From assembly GCA_043820045.1 (NCBI GenBank), contig JBDREF010000461.1, positions 1 through 8,215 on the forward strand: a stretch of DNA of 8,215 nucleotides. Reading direction: 5' to 3'. Source of the stretch: JBDREF01 sp043820045 (GTDB lineage Bacteria > Planctomycetota > Phycisphaerae > Sedimentisphaerales > Anaerobacaceae). This document shows positions 1-7,518 of the stretch, one piece after another. Numbering within the stretch: position 1 is the first letter of the stretch; each line of letters opens with the position of its first letter. The translations under genes and the position numbers were made by a program. Under the pieces are notes generated by a model. The model had not been told where the DNA came from and did not search any database. It worked only from the letters and a program-made list of their open reading frames with translations.

Positions 1-341
1 GCCAGCCGAAAGTCGCGTCTCTGCAATGCCGCGTTTATCAGTTCCAGTACGCCCGCAAAGGCGGGCAGCGGCTCTGCCCGAATTGTTTCTATCAGGTACC
101 GCTCGCGCAGATCGGCCGCGGCTTTTACCTGCTCGTCGGTCAGCGGCAGCCCGTGTGCATCGGCGCCAGCCTTGACGTACTTCTCGGCTCCTTTGCCGAT
201 GCCAGCGTCAAAATCTTCCGGCCTGACACCCTTGAGGCCGAACATGTCATCGAGAACCCTGATAGTGACTCTGGCGTTAACGGGTTCTGTATCGGCGATC
301 ACCCCATCCACATCGAATATCAAACCATATAATTTATTCAT
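1..341 (-). CDS. HAD-superfamily hydrolase (beta-phosphoglucomutase-like phosphatase), 3' part missing at left edge
   Basis: Reading the minus strand from ATG at 341-339 gives an open frame of 113 codons that leaves the window at position 1. It begins MNKLYGLIFDVDGVIADTEP, which is HAD motif I (DxDGVxxDT): D10 is the expected nucleophile and D12 the general acid/base. Residues of about 21-90 (including GIGKGAEKY) fit the helical C1 cap of subfamily IA enzymes. The last visible part, PLPAFAGVLELINAAL, is the usual stretch just before motif II. Motifs II-IV lie outside the window. Such enzymes are soluble phosphatases or phosphomutases acting on small phosphoesters such as phosphoglycolate or beta-glucose 1-phosphate; the substrate cannot be told from this fragment. 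There is no clear Shine-Dalgarno sequence, which fits the very short leader predicted from its promoter. It is transcribed divergently from the methyltransferase gene. The family is secure, the exact function is not. Confidence 0.88.
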   Translation of the reverse strand, partial: MNKLYGLIFDVDGVIADTEPVNARVTIRVLDDMFGLKGVRPEDFDAGIGKGAEKYVKAGADAHGLPLTDEQVKAAADLRERYLIETIRAEPLPAFAGVLELINAALQRRDFRL

Positions 342-568
342 AGAATCTAAAATATAGCATATAGCCCCCAGAGTTTCAACGATGGATTTAGTTCAAAGCT
401 TACATTGGCGGTTTTTTTGAGTTTGCCTGCCGCACTTTTTGCTGCTTGTGCATTTTCTTTATACCAAAACGCCGTTCAAGCCATCATAATATTGATGATT
501 ATTGATCTCAAGCGGTAATGTTGTCTTTGGCAGGAATTGCCAGACTCGGCTGCGGGGTATTAAGGATT
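342..568. other. Divergent intergenic region
   Basis: This gap separates the HAD gene (minus) from the methyltransferase gene (plus). It contains the HAD promoter and a T-rich patch near 411-419. A repeated ATTGAT at 491-496 and 501-506 is spaced ten bases apart, about one helical turn, and could be a regulator site for the methyltransferase gene. I found no plus-strand promoter with good hexamers and spacing, and no RNA gene. An in-frame ATG at 518 would extend the methyltransferase into this gap. Confidence 0.4.
351..379 (-). promoter_or_regulatory. Predicted sigma70-type promoter of the HAD gene, near-leaderless
   Basis: On the minus strand, TTGAAA (379-374) is separated by exactly 17 bases from TATATT (356-351). 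Each hexamer matches the consensus at 5 of 6 positions. A start point about seven bases past the -10 would fall near 344, only about three bases before the ATG at 341. The message would be leaderless or nearly so, in keeping with the lack of a ribosome binding site. This is a prediction from hexamers and spacing only. Confidence 0.55.
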
Positions 569-1564
569 ATGGACAAACGCTTTGAACTGGAAACAGAGCA
601 CCTGACAAAATCGTGGACGCGGTATGATGCGGATACGCTGCGCGATTATCTCGTCCAGGATGTGGAGGATCCTCGCATCAACGTGCAAAGTATCCTGACA
701 CGGCACTTTCTGTTCGAGCGTTTGTTCGGCGAGCGATTCGGGCATCTGATGGAACAGGAGCTGCGGTTCGGCCTGGTGGTGAACTGGCTGCTCAAGCTGC
801 TAAAGAAATCCGTCAACGCCGAGCAGTTGCGGTCGGTGCTGGACGCACTACTGACGGGCGAAGACAACGCTGAAGGATTGGAGATACCAGCGTATGTATC
901 CGAGACTTTTGACGGTCTGGCGGTGCCCAACTATATGTGCGATTTGCTGATTTGGGCCCCGGTTGAGACCACTGATGCGCCGATCCCGGAGTATCTCATG
1001 TCAACTTTTCAGGCGATTTGGCATGAAGTGCTGGCCGGCGAACAGCCTGAGCGTATCTCCGTGCTTGAGCCGGCTTGCGGCTCGGCCAACGATTACCGAT
1101 TCATCGATTCCTTTGGTATTTCGCGGCTCATTGATTATGCTGGATTCGACCTGTGCGATAAGAACGTGCACAATGCCAGGCAGATGTTTCCGGACGTACG
1201 TTTCAGTGTGGGCAACGCGATTGAGATCAAGGCCGAAGACAAGGCCTTCGACTACTGTTTCGTCCACGATTTATTCGAGCATCTGTCGATTGAGGCGGTG
1301 GAAGTTGCGATTGCAGAGATATGCCGCGTTACACGATATGGCATTTGTGCCGGATTTTTCAATATGCACGCCGGGCTCCGGCACGTCGTCAAGCCCGTTG
1401 ACGATTATTACTGGAATACGCTCAGTTTGGCTGAAACGAAGGCGGTCTTCAAGCAGCATACCTCAGCAGTGCGGGTTATACATATCGATGCCTTTCTGCG
1501 TTCGCAGTTCGGCTGCGCGGACGCCCATAACAAGGGTGCTCACACGCTTATCATCAACGTGTGA
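569..1564 (+). CDS. Class I SAM-dependent methyltransferase, substrate unknown
   Basis: The 331-residue protein has a Rossmann-type methyltransferase domain in its second half. Motif I is VLEPACGSANDY (about 165-176) and binds S-adenosylmethionine. AGFDLCDKNVHNA (about 191-203) supplies the acidic residue D194 for the ribose. VGNAIEI (about 215-221) and FDYCFVHDLFEHLS (about 227-240) match motifs II/III of the Methyltransf_11/25 type. Residues 1-160 are helical-looking, contain RHFLFERLFGERFGHL, and resemble nothing I recognise; they may set substrate choice. No signal peptide or membrane segment is seen, so it should be cytoplasmic. The frame is open back to ATG 518 (348 residues). I prefer 569 because the extra 17 residues (MLSLAGIARLGCGVLRI) are unlike the rest and lack GC bias at third positions. 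Neither start has a well-spaced ribosome binding site, so the start remains uncertain. The gene stands alone, separated by about 110 bases and a promoter from the next one. Confidence 0.8.
   Translation: MDKRFELETEHLTKSWTRYDADTLRDYLVQDVEDPRINVQSILTRHFLFERLFGERFGHLMEQELRFGLVVNWLLKLLKKSVNAEQLRSVLDALLTGEDNAEGLEIPAYVSETFDGLAVPNYMCDLLIWAPVETTDAPIPEYLMSTFQAIWHEVLAGEQPERISVLEPACGSANDYRFIDSFGISRLIDYAGFDLCDKNVHNARQMFPDVRFSVGNAIEIKAEDKAFDYCFVHDLFEHLSIEAVEVAIAEICRVTRYGICAGFFNMHAGLRHVVKPVDDYYWNTLSLAETKAVFKQHTSAVRVIHIDAFLRSQFGCADAHNKGAHTLIINV
1540..1564 (+). repeat. Perfect 7-bp hairpin across the methyltransferase stop codon
   Basis: TCACACG (1540-1546) and CGTGTGA (1558-1564) are perfect inverted repeats around an 11-base loop, and the right arm contains the TGA stop. 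No T-run follows, so it is not a standard intrinsic terminator. It might still stabilise the 3' end of the message, or be chance. Confidence 0.4.
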
Positions 1565-1608
1565 CTGCGGTTCTTGGCATCTTGGTTGATGCGATTCGGA
1601 TTTTGCGG

Positions 1609-1637
1609 TTGAACACGAATCCTTTTGCAGGTAAAAT
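1609..1637 (+). promoter_or_regulatory. Predicted sigma70-type promoter of the M16-sulfatase cluster
   Basis: TTGAAC (1609-1614) lies 17 bases from TAAAAT (1632-1637); the -35 matches at four and the -10 at five positions. Transcription would start near 1644, giving a leader of about 32 bases to the ATG at 1676. This argues against the earlier in-frame ATG at 1625, which lies inside the promoter. The -35 sits within a 6-bp inverted repeat, GATTCG (1593-1598) and CGAATC (1616-1621), a possible operator, though such short repeats are often chance. Confidence 0.5.
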
Positions 1638-1675
1638 CCCGGCTCGTTTGTACGTATCTTTCATGGAGCCGACCG

Positions 1676-2908
1676 ATGGCAGAAAAGCTTGACAAGCATG
1701 TCTTAAGGAACGGGATGGTACTTCTCGGCGAGCCGATGGAAGCTGTCGAGTCGGTGGCGTTCGATTTTATGCTGCCGGCGGGAGCGGCGCACATTCCGGA
1801 CGGCTGCTGTGGGGCCGGGAGTGTTATCGCCGACTGGATTTTCAGAGGGGCCGGTGACAAAGACAGCAGGCAGCTCAGCGATGCACTCGACGGCCTGGGG
1901 CTGGTACGCGGCCGTTCAATCGGTAGCTCGCACATGACAATCGGCGGTGCTCTGGAAGCCGGTAATCTGGCCCAGGCCCTGGATTTGCACGCGGATATCG
2001 TACTGGGGCCCAGGCTGGAAGATGACCAGTACGAACCGGCGAGGCAGCTCGCAATTGACGAGGTGCTGTCTCTGGACGACGATCCGCGGCATAAGGTCAT
2101 GCTCAAGCTGCGCGAACAGTTCTATCCGAGCCCGCTGGGACGCAGTGCCGTGGGTGAAATCGCCGATCTCAAGGCCCTGACAGCCGAGACTTCAAGGCAG
2201 ATCATGCGGGACAACTTCAATCTCTCGCAGACGATTTTTTCTGTAGCGGGTAAATACGACTTCGATGCGGTCTGCCGCCAGGTCGGGGGGCTTTTCGATA
2301 CCGAACGGCAGGAGAGCGCCAAGCCGGTGAAGCCGGGTCCCAGGGGGGTAAAGTACACGCACATTAAAAATGATGGTGCACAGGTTCATATCGCCCTGAT
2401 GACCGGAACCGTCGGACCGACGGATGAGGACTATTACAATGCGAGAGTGGCGATCTCGGTTCTCTCGGGGGGGATGAGTGCGAGATTATTTACAGAAGTG
2501 AGAGAAAAACGGGGGCTGTGCTATGCCATCGGGGCGAGATACCACGGCCTGAAAGAAGCTGCCGGCATAATGTGCTACGCCGGCACGACGCCGGACAAGG
2601 CCCAGCAGACGCTCGATTGCGTCATCGGCGAATTTGGCCGGCTCGGCGATGGAATCAGCGAAGAAGAAATAGCCCGGGCCAAGGTGGGGCTGAAAAGCTC
2701 CTTAGTCCTGCACAGCGAGTCCTCCAGCAGCCGGGCCAGTGGAATTGGAAGCGATTATTACATTTTGGGCAGAGTTCGCAGCTTGGACGAAATCAAGGAC
2801 AAAATCGAGCAGACCACGGTCGATTCGGTGCTGGCGTTCCTGCGAGGCAATAAGTTCATGGACTTTACGGTTGTGACTATAGGTCCGAAGGCTGTGGCGG
2901 TGAATTAG
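1676..2908 (+). CDS. M16 family peptidase, non-catalytic subunit (zinc motif lost, Arg/Tyr pair kept)
   Basis: This 410-residue protein has the length and two-half build of a bacterial M16B (insulinase/pitrilysin-like) subunit. Its start, KHVLRNGMVLL, matches the family's usual first strand. Where active members read HxxEH within GxxHxxEHMLFKGT, this one reads GAGSVIADWIFRGA (about 46-59), so both His ligands and the catalytic Glu are replaced (S49, A52, D53). It should not hold zinc alone. The second half keeps SARLFTEVREKRGLCY (about 268-283) with R276 and Y283 spaced as the substrate-binding Arg/Tyr pair of the family. Known M16B heterodimers divide these roles between two subunits, and the next gene supplies the zinc site. 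The start at 1676 is chosen because GGAG (1664-1667) lies eight bases upstream and because a promoter covers the longer start at 1625. No signal peptide is seen. It stops eight bases before its partner. Confidence 0.88.
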   Translation: MAEKLDKHVLRNGMVLLGEPMEAVESVAFDFMLPAGAAHIPDGCCGAGSVIADWIFRGAGDKDSRQLSDALDGLGLVRGRSIGSSHMTIGGALEAGNLAQALDLHADIVLGPRLEDDQYEPARQLAIDEVLSLDDDPRHKVMLKLREQFYPSPLGRSAVGEIADLKALTAETSRQIMRDNFNLSQTIFSVAGKYDFDAVCRQVGGLFDTERQESAKPVKPGPRGVKYTHIKNDGAQVHIALMTGTVGPTDEDYYNARVAISVLSGGMSARLFTEVREKRGLCYAIGARYHGLKEAAGIMCYAGTTPDKAQQTLDCVIGEFGRLGDGISEEEIARAKVGLKSSLVLHSESSSSRASGIGSDYYILGRVRSLDEIKDKIEQTTVDSVLAFLRGNKFMDFTVVTIGPKAVAVN

Positions 2909-2916
2909 GACGACGA

Positions 2917-4143
2917 ATGGAATTTAAGAGCGAGAAACTGGCAAACGGACTGGTCTTGATCGGAGAGATTAACAAATCCGCCAAGTCGGCGACGGTGGGT
3001 TTTTTCGTCAGAACCGGCTCGCGGGACGAGACCGAGCAAATAAGCGGCGTTTCGCATTTCCTCGAACATATGCTTTTCAAGGGTACTGAGAAGCTAAGTG
3101 CGCTTGAAGTCAACGAGGCGTTCGACCGGACAGGGGCGCAATTCAATGCCTTTACCAGTGAAGAGAACACAGTTTATTACGCCGCAGTTCTTCCGGAATA
3201 CCTGGCCGAGGTTACGCAGTTGTGGGCGGAGCTGATGAGACCGGCGCTCCGAGATGAAGATTTCAATATCGAAAAGAACGTAATCAAAGAAGAAATTGCG
3301 ATGTATAAGGACCTGCCGAGCTTCGACGTGATGGACCAGTGCAGGACTCTGCACTTCGACGGCCATCCTTGCGGCAACAGCGTTCTTGGCAGCGAACAGA
3401 GCATCGACGATTTGACGGCCGAGCAGATGCGGGGCTATTTTGCCGAGCGCTATGCGCCGAACAACATGGTGCTGGCCTGCGCCGGAAATTTCGAGTGGGA
3501 CCATATCCGCTCGATAGGGGCGGATTATTGCAGCAAATGGCGGGAGCAGGTTGTCGCAAGGAAGCTGACGCACTCCGACGGCTGCAGGAAGAAAAAGAGA
3601 ATTGAAAAGACGAATCTGGCTCGCGAGCATATATGCCTGATGAGCGCGGGCGTATCCGCCCAGGACCCGCGGCGATTTGCCGCTGCGCTTCTGGGCACCG
3701 TCGTAGGCGACGACGTCGGGTCGCGATTCTTCTGGGATCTGGTTGATAAGGCTATAGCGGAAACAGCAACGATGCAGTTCGGAGCGATGGACGGCACGGG
3801 GACGTTCTGCAGCTACATCCAATGCAGCACCGAGAATGTTGCGAAAGTACTCGATATTGTCACGGGCATTTTCGACTGCCTGGCCGAGAGCGGCATAACC
3901 GAAGATGAATTGAGAACGGCAAAGAACAAGGTATTAAGCTCGTTGGTTATCAAGAACGAGCTGCCGATGGGGCGGCTGATCGATCTCGGTTTCAACTGGA
4001 TATACCTGGGTCAGCATCAGACAATAGAAGAGGATGTAAGTGCGATCAAAGCTGTTACCGTTGACGATGTCAATTCGCTGATAGAGCAATTTGAGCCGGG
4101 TGATTTTACACAACTGTCGATAGGGCCCGCGGGCAATAGTTGA
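2917..4143 (+). CDS. M16 family zinc metallopeptidase, catalytic subunit (HxxEH present, Arg/Tyr pair lost)
   Basis: The 408-residue protein carries the full M16 zinc site in GVSHFLEHMLFKGT: H47 and H51 bind zinc and E50 activates water. The third ligand is the Glu of NVIKEEIAMYKD, most likely E126, about 75 residues further as in the family. The start KLANGLVLIGE and the block FNAFTSEENTVYY (about 76-88) are also typical. In the second half the substrate-binding block has decayed: GSRFFWDLVDKAIAET has V276 and T283 where R and Y belong. It therefore needs a partner, which the preceding gene provides. The likely activity is endoproteolytic cleavage of peptides or unfolded protein stretches inside a closed chamber; the substrate is unknown. 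No signal peptide is seen, suggesting a cytoplasmic site, although some bacterial homologues are periplasmic. The ribosome site AGGA (2907-2910) overlaps the previous stop codon, so translation of the pair is probably coupled. Confidence 0.92.
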   Translation: MEFKSEKLANGLVLIGEINKSAKSATVGFFVRTGSRDETEQISGVSHFLEHMLFKGTEKLSALEVNEAFDRTGAQFNAFTSEENTVYYAAVLPEYLAEVTQLWAELMRPALRDEDFNIEKNVIKEEIAMYKDLPSFDVMDQCRTLHFDGHPCGNSVLGSEQSIDDLTAEQMRGYFAERYAPNNMVLACAGNFEWDHIRSIGADYCSKWREQVVARKLTHSDGCRKKKRIEKTNLAREHICLMSAGVSAQDPRRFAAALLGTVVGDDVGSRFFWDLVDKAIAETATMQFGAMDGTGTFCSYIQCSTENVAKVLDIVTGIFDCLAESGITEDELRTAKNKVLSSLVIKNELPMGRLIDLGFNWIYLGQHQTIEEDVSAIKAVTVDDVNSLIEQFEPGDFTQLSIGPAGNS

Positions 4144-4161
4144 CGGTAAGGAGATAAGAAT

Positions 4162-5922
4162 ATGGGCGAGACATCAAGAAGAGAGTTTCTTAAAGCAGCG
4201 GGCCTTGTGGCAGCTTCGACGGGCACTCTGTCGATATTGCCGAGCTGTGCCGGCGTGGGTCAAACATCGGGAGGGCGAAAGGGCGGGCCGAATGTGATCC
4301 TGATAATGACGGACGACCAGGGCTACGGCGACCTTGGCTGTCACGGCAACGAAGTGATTGTCACGCCCAATCTGGACGGGCTCTACGCTCAGAGTATCCG
4401 GCTGACCGATTTTCACGTGGATCCGACCTGCTCGCCCACGCGTTCGGCGCTGATGACGGGGCACTACTCATCGCGCACCGGCGTCTGGCATACGATAATG
4501 GGTCGCTCGCTCCTAAGGAGGCACGAGGTAACGGTGGCCGACGTATTCTCGTCGAGCGGCTACAGAACTGCAATCTTCGGAAAGTGGCATCTGGGCGACA
4601 ATTATCCGTACCGGCCGCAGGACCGGGGCTTCCAGGAGGTTTTGATCCATGGCGGAGGCGGGGTTGGGCAGGGGCCCGACTACTGGGGCAACGACTATTT
4701 CGACGATACGTACTTTCATAACGGCCGGGAGGAGAAGTTCGAGGGCTACTGCACGGATATCTGGTTCGACGGAGCTTTGAAGTTCATCGAGGCCAATAAG
4801 GATCGCCCGTTTTTCTGCTACGTCCCGACCAACGCGCCGCACGGGCCGTACAACGTGGCCGACAAGTACAGCAAGCCGTACCGGGACAAGGGCGTCCCGA
4901 ACAACCAGGCCGATTTCTACGGGATGATTACCAACATCGACGAGAACATGGGTCGCCTGGTGCGCCGGCTCAAAGAGCTGGACCTGGAGGAGAACACGAT
5001 TCTTATATTCATGACCGATAACGGGACATCGGGCGCGTATGGAGGGGGAATGCGGGGCAAGAAGGGCTCGGGATATGAAGGGGGGCACCGCGTGCCGTTC
5101 TTTATCCGCTGGCCCGGCGGGGGCCTGACGGGGCCGGCCGATATAGACCGGCTTTCGGCGCACATCGATGTTCTGCCGACGCTGATAGAGTTGTGCAGCC
5201 TGAAGAAACTGCAGGCGGTCGAGTTCGACGGCGCCAGTCTGGCACCGCTGTTGAAGGGCGATGCGAGCCGCTGGCCAGACCGTACGCTGTTGGTTCATTC
5301 CCAGCGAATCGAACATCCAGAGAAGTGGCGCAATAGCGCTGTTATGACGCAGCGCTGGCGGCTGATCAACGGCAAAGAGCTTTACGATATTCAGGCCGAT
5401 CCTTCTCAGAAGAACGATATCGCCGCTGCAAATCCCGCGGTCGTTGAGAAGCTGCGGCGGTCCTATGAAGACTGGTGGGCGGACCTCTCCAAAGGATTCG
5501 ACGATTACTGTGAAATTAGTATCGGTTCGGACAAGCAGAATCCGACAAGACTGATGTCGCACGACTGGCACAGCCCGAATCCGGCGTGGAGCCAGGGCTC
5601 AGTCAAAAACGGCATCAAAGCCAACGGTTTCTGGGCGGTGGAAGTCGAGCGGGACGGCACGTATGAGTTTGCCCTGCGGCGCTGGCCGATCGAGGTCAAC
5701 GCGCCAATCAACACCGCTGTCGATGGCGGCAAGGCAATCAGTGCGACCAAAGCAAGAATCAAGATCGCAGATGTGGATCAGAGCAAACCGGTTGCCCCGG
5801 ATGCGGCGGAGGTCACGTTCCGGGTGAAGCTCAAGGCAGGCAAGACACGTCTGCAGACGTGGTTTATCGACGACGAAGGGGCTTCCCGCGGGGCATATTA
5901 CGCCTATGTGAAACGGTTATAG
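4162..5922 (+). CDS. Tat-exported formylglycine sulfatase, probable lipoprotein, with C-terminal accessory domain
   Basis: The 586-residue protein opens with an exact twin-arginine motif, SRREFLK (R6, R7), then a hydrophobic stretch ending LPSC (C29). C29 is a possible lipid-anchored Cys, though P at -2 is not the usual lipobox. The sulfatase fold follows: MTDDQGYGDLG (D51, D52, calcium ligands), CSPTRSALMTG with C90 as the Cys converted to formylglycine and R94, GKWHLG (K141, H143), APHGP (H227), TDNG (D286, N287), and RGKKGS (K301). All the usual catalytic positions are present, so it should be active once matured. It would remove sulfate from a sugar or other ester in the periplasm or at the outer membrane. 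About residues 450-586 form an extra strand-rich domain with HDWHSPNPAWSQ and YEFALRRWPIE. I have the impression of similar tails on other planctomycete and Bacteroidetes sulfatases; their role is not clear to me. A strong AAGGAG (4148-4153) lies eight bases before the start, 18 bases after the M16 gene. The substrate cannot be named. Confidence 0.92.
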   Translation: MGETSRREFLKAAGLVAASTGTLSILPSCAGVGQTSGGRKGGPNVILIMTDDQGYGDLGCHGNEVIVTPNLDGLYAQSIRLTDFHVDPTCSPTRSALMTGHYSSRTGVWHTIMGRSLLRRHEVTVADVFSSSGYRTAIFGKWHLGDNYPYRPQDRGFQEVLIHGGGGVGQGPDYWGNDYFDDTYFHNGREEKFEGYCTDIWFDGALKFIEANKDRPFFCYVPTNAPHGPYNVADKYSKPYRDKGVPNNQADFYGMITNIDENMGRLVRRLKELDLEENTILIFMTDNGTSGAYGGGMRGKKGSGYEGGHRVPFFIRWPGGGLTGPADIDRLSAHIDVLPTLIELCSLKKLQAVEFDGASLAPLLKGDASRWPDRTLLVHSQRIEHPEKWRNSAVMTQRWRLINGKELYDIQADPSQKNDIAAANPAVVEKLRRSYEDWWADLSKGFDDYCEISIGSDKQNPTRLMSHDWHSPNPAWSQGSVKNGIKANGFWAVEVERDGTYEFALRRWPIEVNAPINTAVDGGKAISATKARIKIADVDQSKPVAPDAAEVTFRVKLKAGKTRLQTWFIDDEGASRGAYYAYVKRL

Positions 5923-5935
5923 CCAGGATGAGAGG

Positions 5936-7453
5936 ATGAATATGAGCAGACAGAGCAGAAGAGAATTTCTCAAGGTCACAGGACTTGCCGCCGGTGCGTT
6001 GATGATGTCCCGGCTGGTGCTCGGCAAAGACAAGCCCGTGAACAAGCCCAATATTATTGTCATCATGTCGGACGAGCACAACGCAGGCGTATTAGGCTGC
6101 TACGGCAACGACATTGTCACGACAGCGAATCTCGATTCCCTGGCTCGGCGGGGCGTGACTTTCGAGAGCTGCTACTGCAACTCGCCGTTGTGTGTGCCGT
6201 CGCGCCTTTCATTTACCTCCGGCAAATACGCCTCGCGGGTGGGGGCATGGAGCAACGACTGCTGGCTTGCCGGCGATGATTATCCTTCCCTGCCGCGTAT
6301 CATGAACGCAGCCGGCTATGAATCGGTGCTTTGCGGCAAGATGCACTATGACGCCAGTAGGCGTTATGGGTTCAGGGAGATTGGCGGCAACATGAACAAC
6401 GCTCGCAAGACCGGCAAAGGAGGGCGCCGTGACGCGGACGACCTCGCGCCCAAGGCGGGCCTTTCCCCACGCTTCGACGAATTTCACCCTGGAGACAAAT
6501 CCAGCATCCTCAATCACGACCGCAATGTGACATCTGCGACGGTGGAGTTTCTCAAAGACCGCAAGTCATCGGATAAGCCATTCTTGCTTTTTGCAGGTTA
6601 CCTTGCACCGCATTTCCCGATCATTGTACCGCAGGAGTACTGGGATCGCTACAAGGGCAGGGTCCCCATGCCGAAGATTCCCGCCGGTCACCTCGAATCG
6701 CAGCCGCGGAACTACAAGCATCTTCGTATCGGCTTCAACATGGAGGACGTGCCGGATGAAATCGTGCTTAAGGGTCGTGAACTCTACTACGGCCTGACGC
6801 AGTGGCTGGATGATGAAATCGGCAAAGTCATGGATTGTCTGGCCGACAGTGAAGTGACCGACAACACGGTCATATTATATACCACCGACCACGGGGAGAA
6901 TATGGGCGAACACGGCCTGTGGTGGAAGAACTGCGTGTACGAGCACGCCAGCCGTGTGCCGCTGATTGTCAGTTGGCCTGCACGGTGGAAGGGCGGGCAG
7001 AGACGAACGCAGGCCTGCTCGCTGGTAGATGTAGTGCAGACCATCGCCGAGCTTGGCGGTGCTGACGTGCCCGGCGACTGGGACGGCGACTCCATGGTTC
7101 AGTGGCTGGATGATTCCGGCGCCGATTGGAAGGACCTCGCCGTCAGCGAATACTACGCCCACAACATCGCCTCCGGCTATGCGATGATTCGTATGGGCAG
7201 GTACAAGTACGTTTATCACACTCCGGCTGACGCAAAGCATCCGGCTGAGCGAGAACTGTACGATCTCCGGTCGGACCCGGGCGAGTTTAACAATCTGGCA
7301 GGTAAGGCCGAATATAGGGATCGCATCGCGGCGATGCACTCGGCCCTGGTCAAGGAACTTGGCGAGCACCCTGACAAGACCGAGCAGCGATGCCGTGCCG
7401 ACTACGCCCGTGGGTACGCTCGTGAAGGTGCGAAGAAAAAGAAGAAAGCGTGA
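5936..7453 (+). CDS. Tat-exported formylglycine sulfatase of a second subfamily (choline-sulfatase-like motifs)
   Basis: The 505-residue protein also starts with SRREFLK (R8, R9) and a hydrophobic segment, but with no Cys for a lipid anchor and no clear AxA cleavage site, so it may be secreted or stay anchored. Sulfatase motifs: IMSDEHNAGVLGCYG (D46), SPLCVPSRLSFTSG with C86 the formylglycine Cys and R90, CGKMHY (K135, H137), APHFP (H226), YTTDHGENMGEHG (D318, H319), and GLWWKNCVYE (K331). GKMH, TTDHGE and the SPLCxPSR context set it apart from the preceding sulfatase (GKWHLG, TDNG) and recall the choline-sulfatase side of the family, so the two probably act on different bonds. The C-terminus is a basic tail, AKKKKKA. 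Two starts are possible: ATG 5936 with AGGA at 5925-5928, or ATG 5942 with GAGG at 5932-5935; the proteins differ by two residues. It follows the first sulfatase after 13 bases and its stop overlaps the start region of the next frame. Confidence 0.92.
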   Translation: MNMSRQSRREFLKVTGLAAGALMMSRLVLGKDKPVNKPNIIVIMSDEHNAGVLGCYGNDIVTTANLDSLARRGVTFESCYCNSPLCVPSRLSFTSGKYASRVGAWSNDCWLAGDDYPSLPRIMNAAGYESVLCGKMHYDASRRYGFREIGGNMNNARKTGKGGRRDADDLAPKAGLSPRFDEFHPGDKSSILNHDRNVTSATVEFLKDRKSSDKPFLLFAGYLAPHFPIIVPQEYWDRYKGRVPMPKIPAGHLESQPRNYKHLRIGFNMEDVPDEIVLKGRELYYGLTQWLDDEIGKVMDCLADSEVTDNTVILYTTDHGENMGEHGLWWKNCVYEHASRVPLIVSWPARWKGGQRRTQACSLVDVVQTIAELGGADVPGDWDGDSMVQWLDDSGADWKDLAVSEYYAHNIASGYAMIRMGRYKYVYHTPADAKHPAERELYDLRSDPGEFNNLAGKAEYRDRIAAMHSALVKELGEHPDKTEQRCRADYARGYAREGAKKKKKA

Positions 7454-7518
7454 TTTTACCCGCCGCGGCGAAAAAGGCGAAGCCGACCGGAATGCGGCCG
7501 ACGGAACGTGAGGATATT

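Noticed and set aside
172..357. A 61-codon plus-strand frame at the left end
   Set aside because: It lies opposite the HAD gene, whose motif I is unmistakable on the minus strand.
963..1589. A 208-codon plus-strand frame overlapping the methyltransferase
   Set aside because: Its product is rich in Arg, Ser and Cys without domain structure, and the overlapping frame holds clear SAM-binding motifs.
1625..1675. A 17-residue N-terminal extension of the first M16 protein from ATG 1625
   Set aside because: The predicted promoter -10 lies at 1632-1637, inside this extension. The ATG at 1676 has a well-spaced GGAG, and the family's normal N-terminus follows directly.
3094..3822. A 242-codon open frame on the minus strand within the catalytic M16 gene
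   Set aside because: It is opposite a gene with the full zinc motif and family signature, so it is a shadow frame produced by codon bias.
4513..5571. A 352-codon open frame on the minus strand within the first sulfatase gene
   Set aside because: It lies opposite a sulfatase with complete catalytic motifs. Long antisense frames are common in GC-rich genes, and its product shows no domain I recognise.
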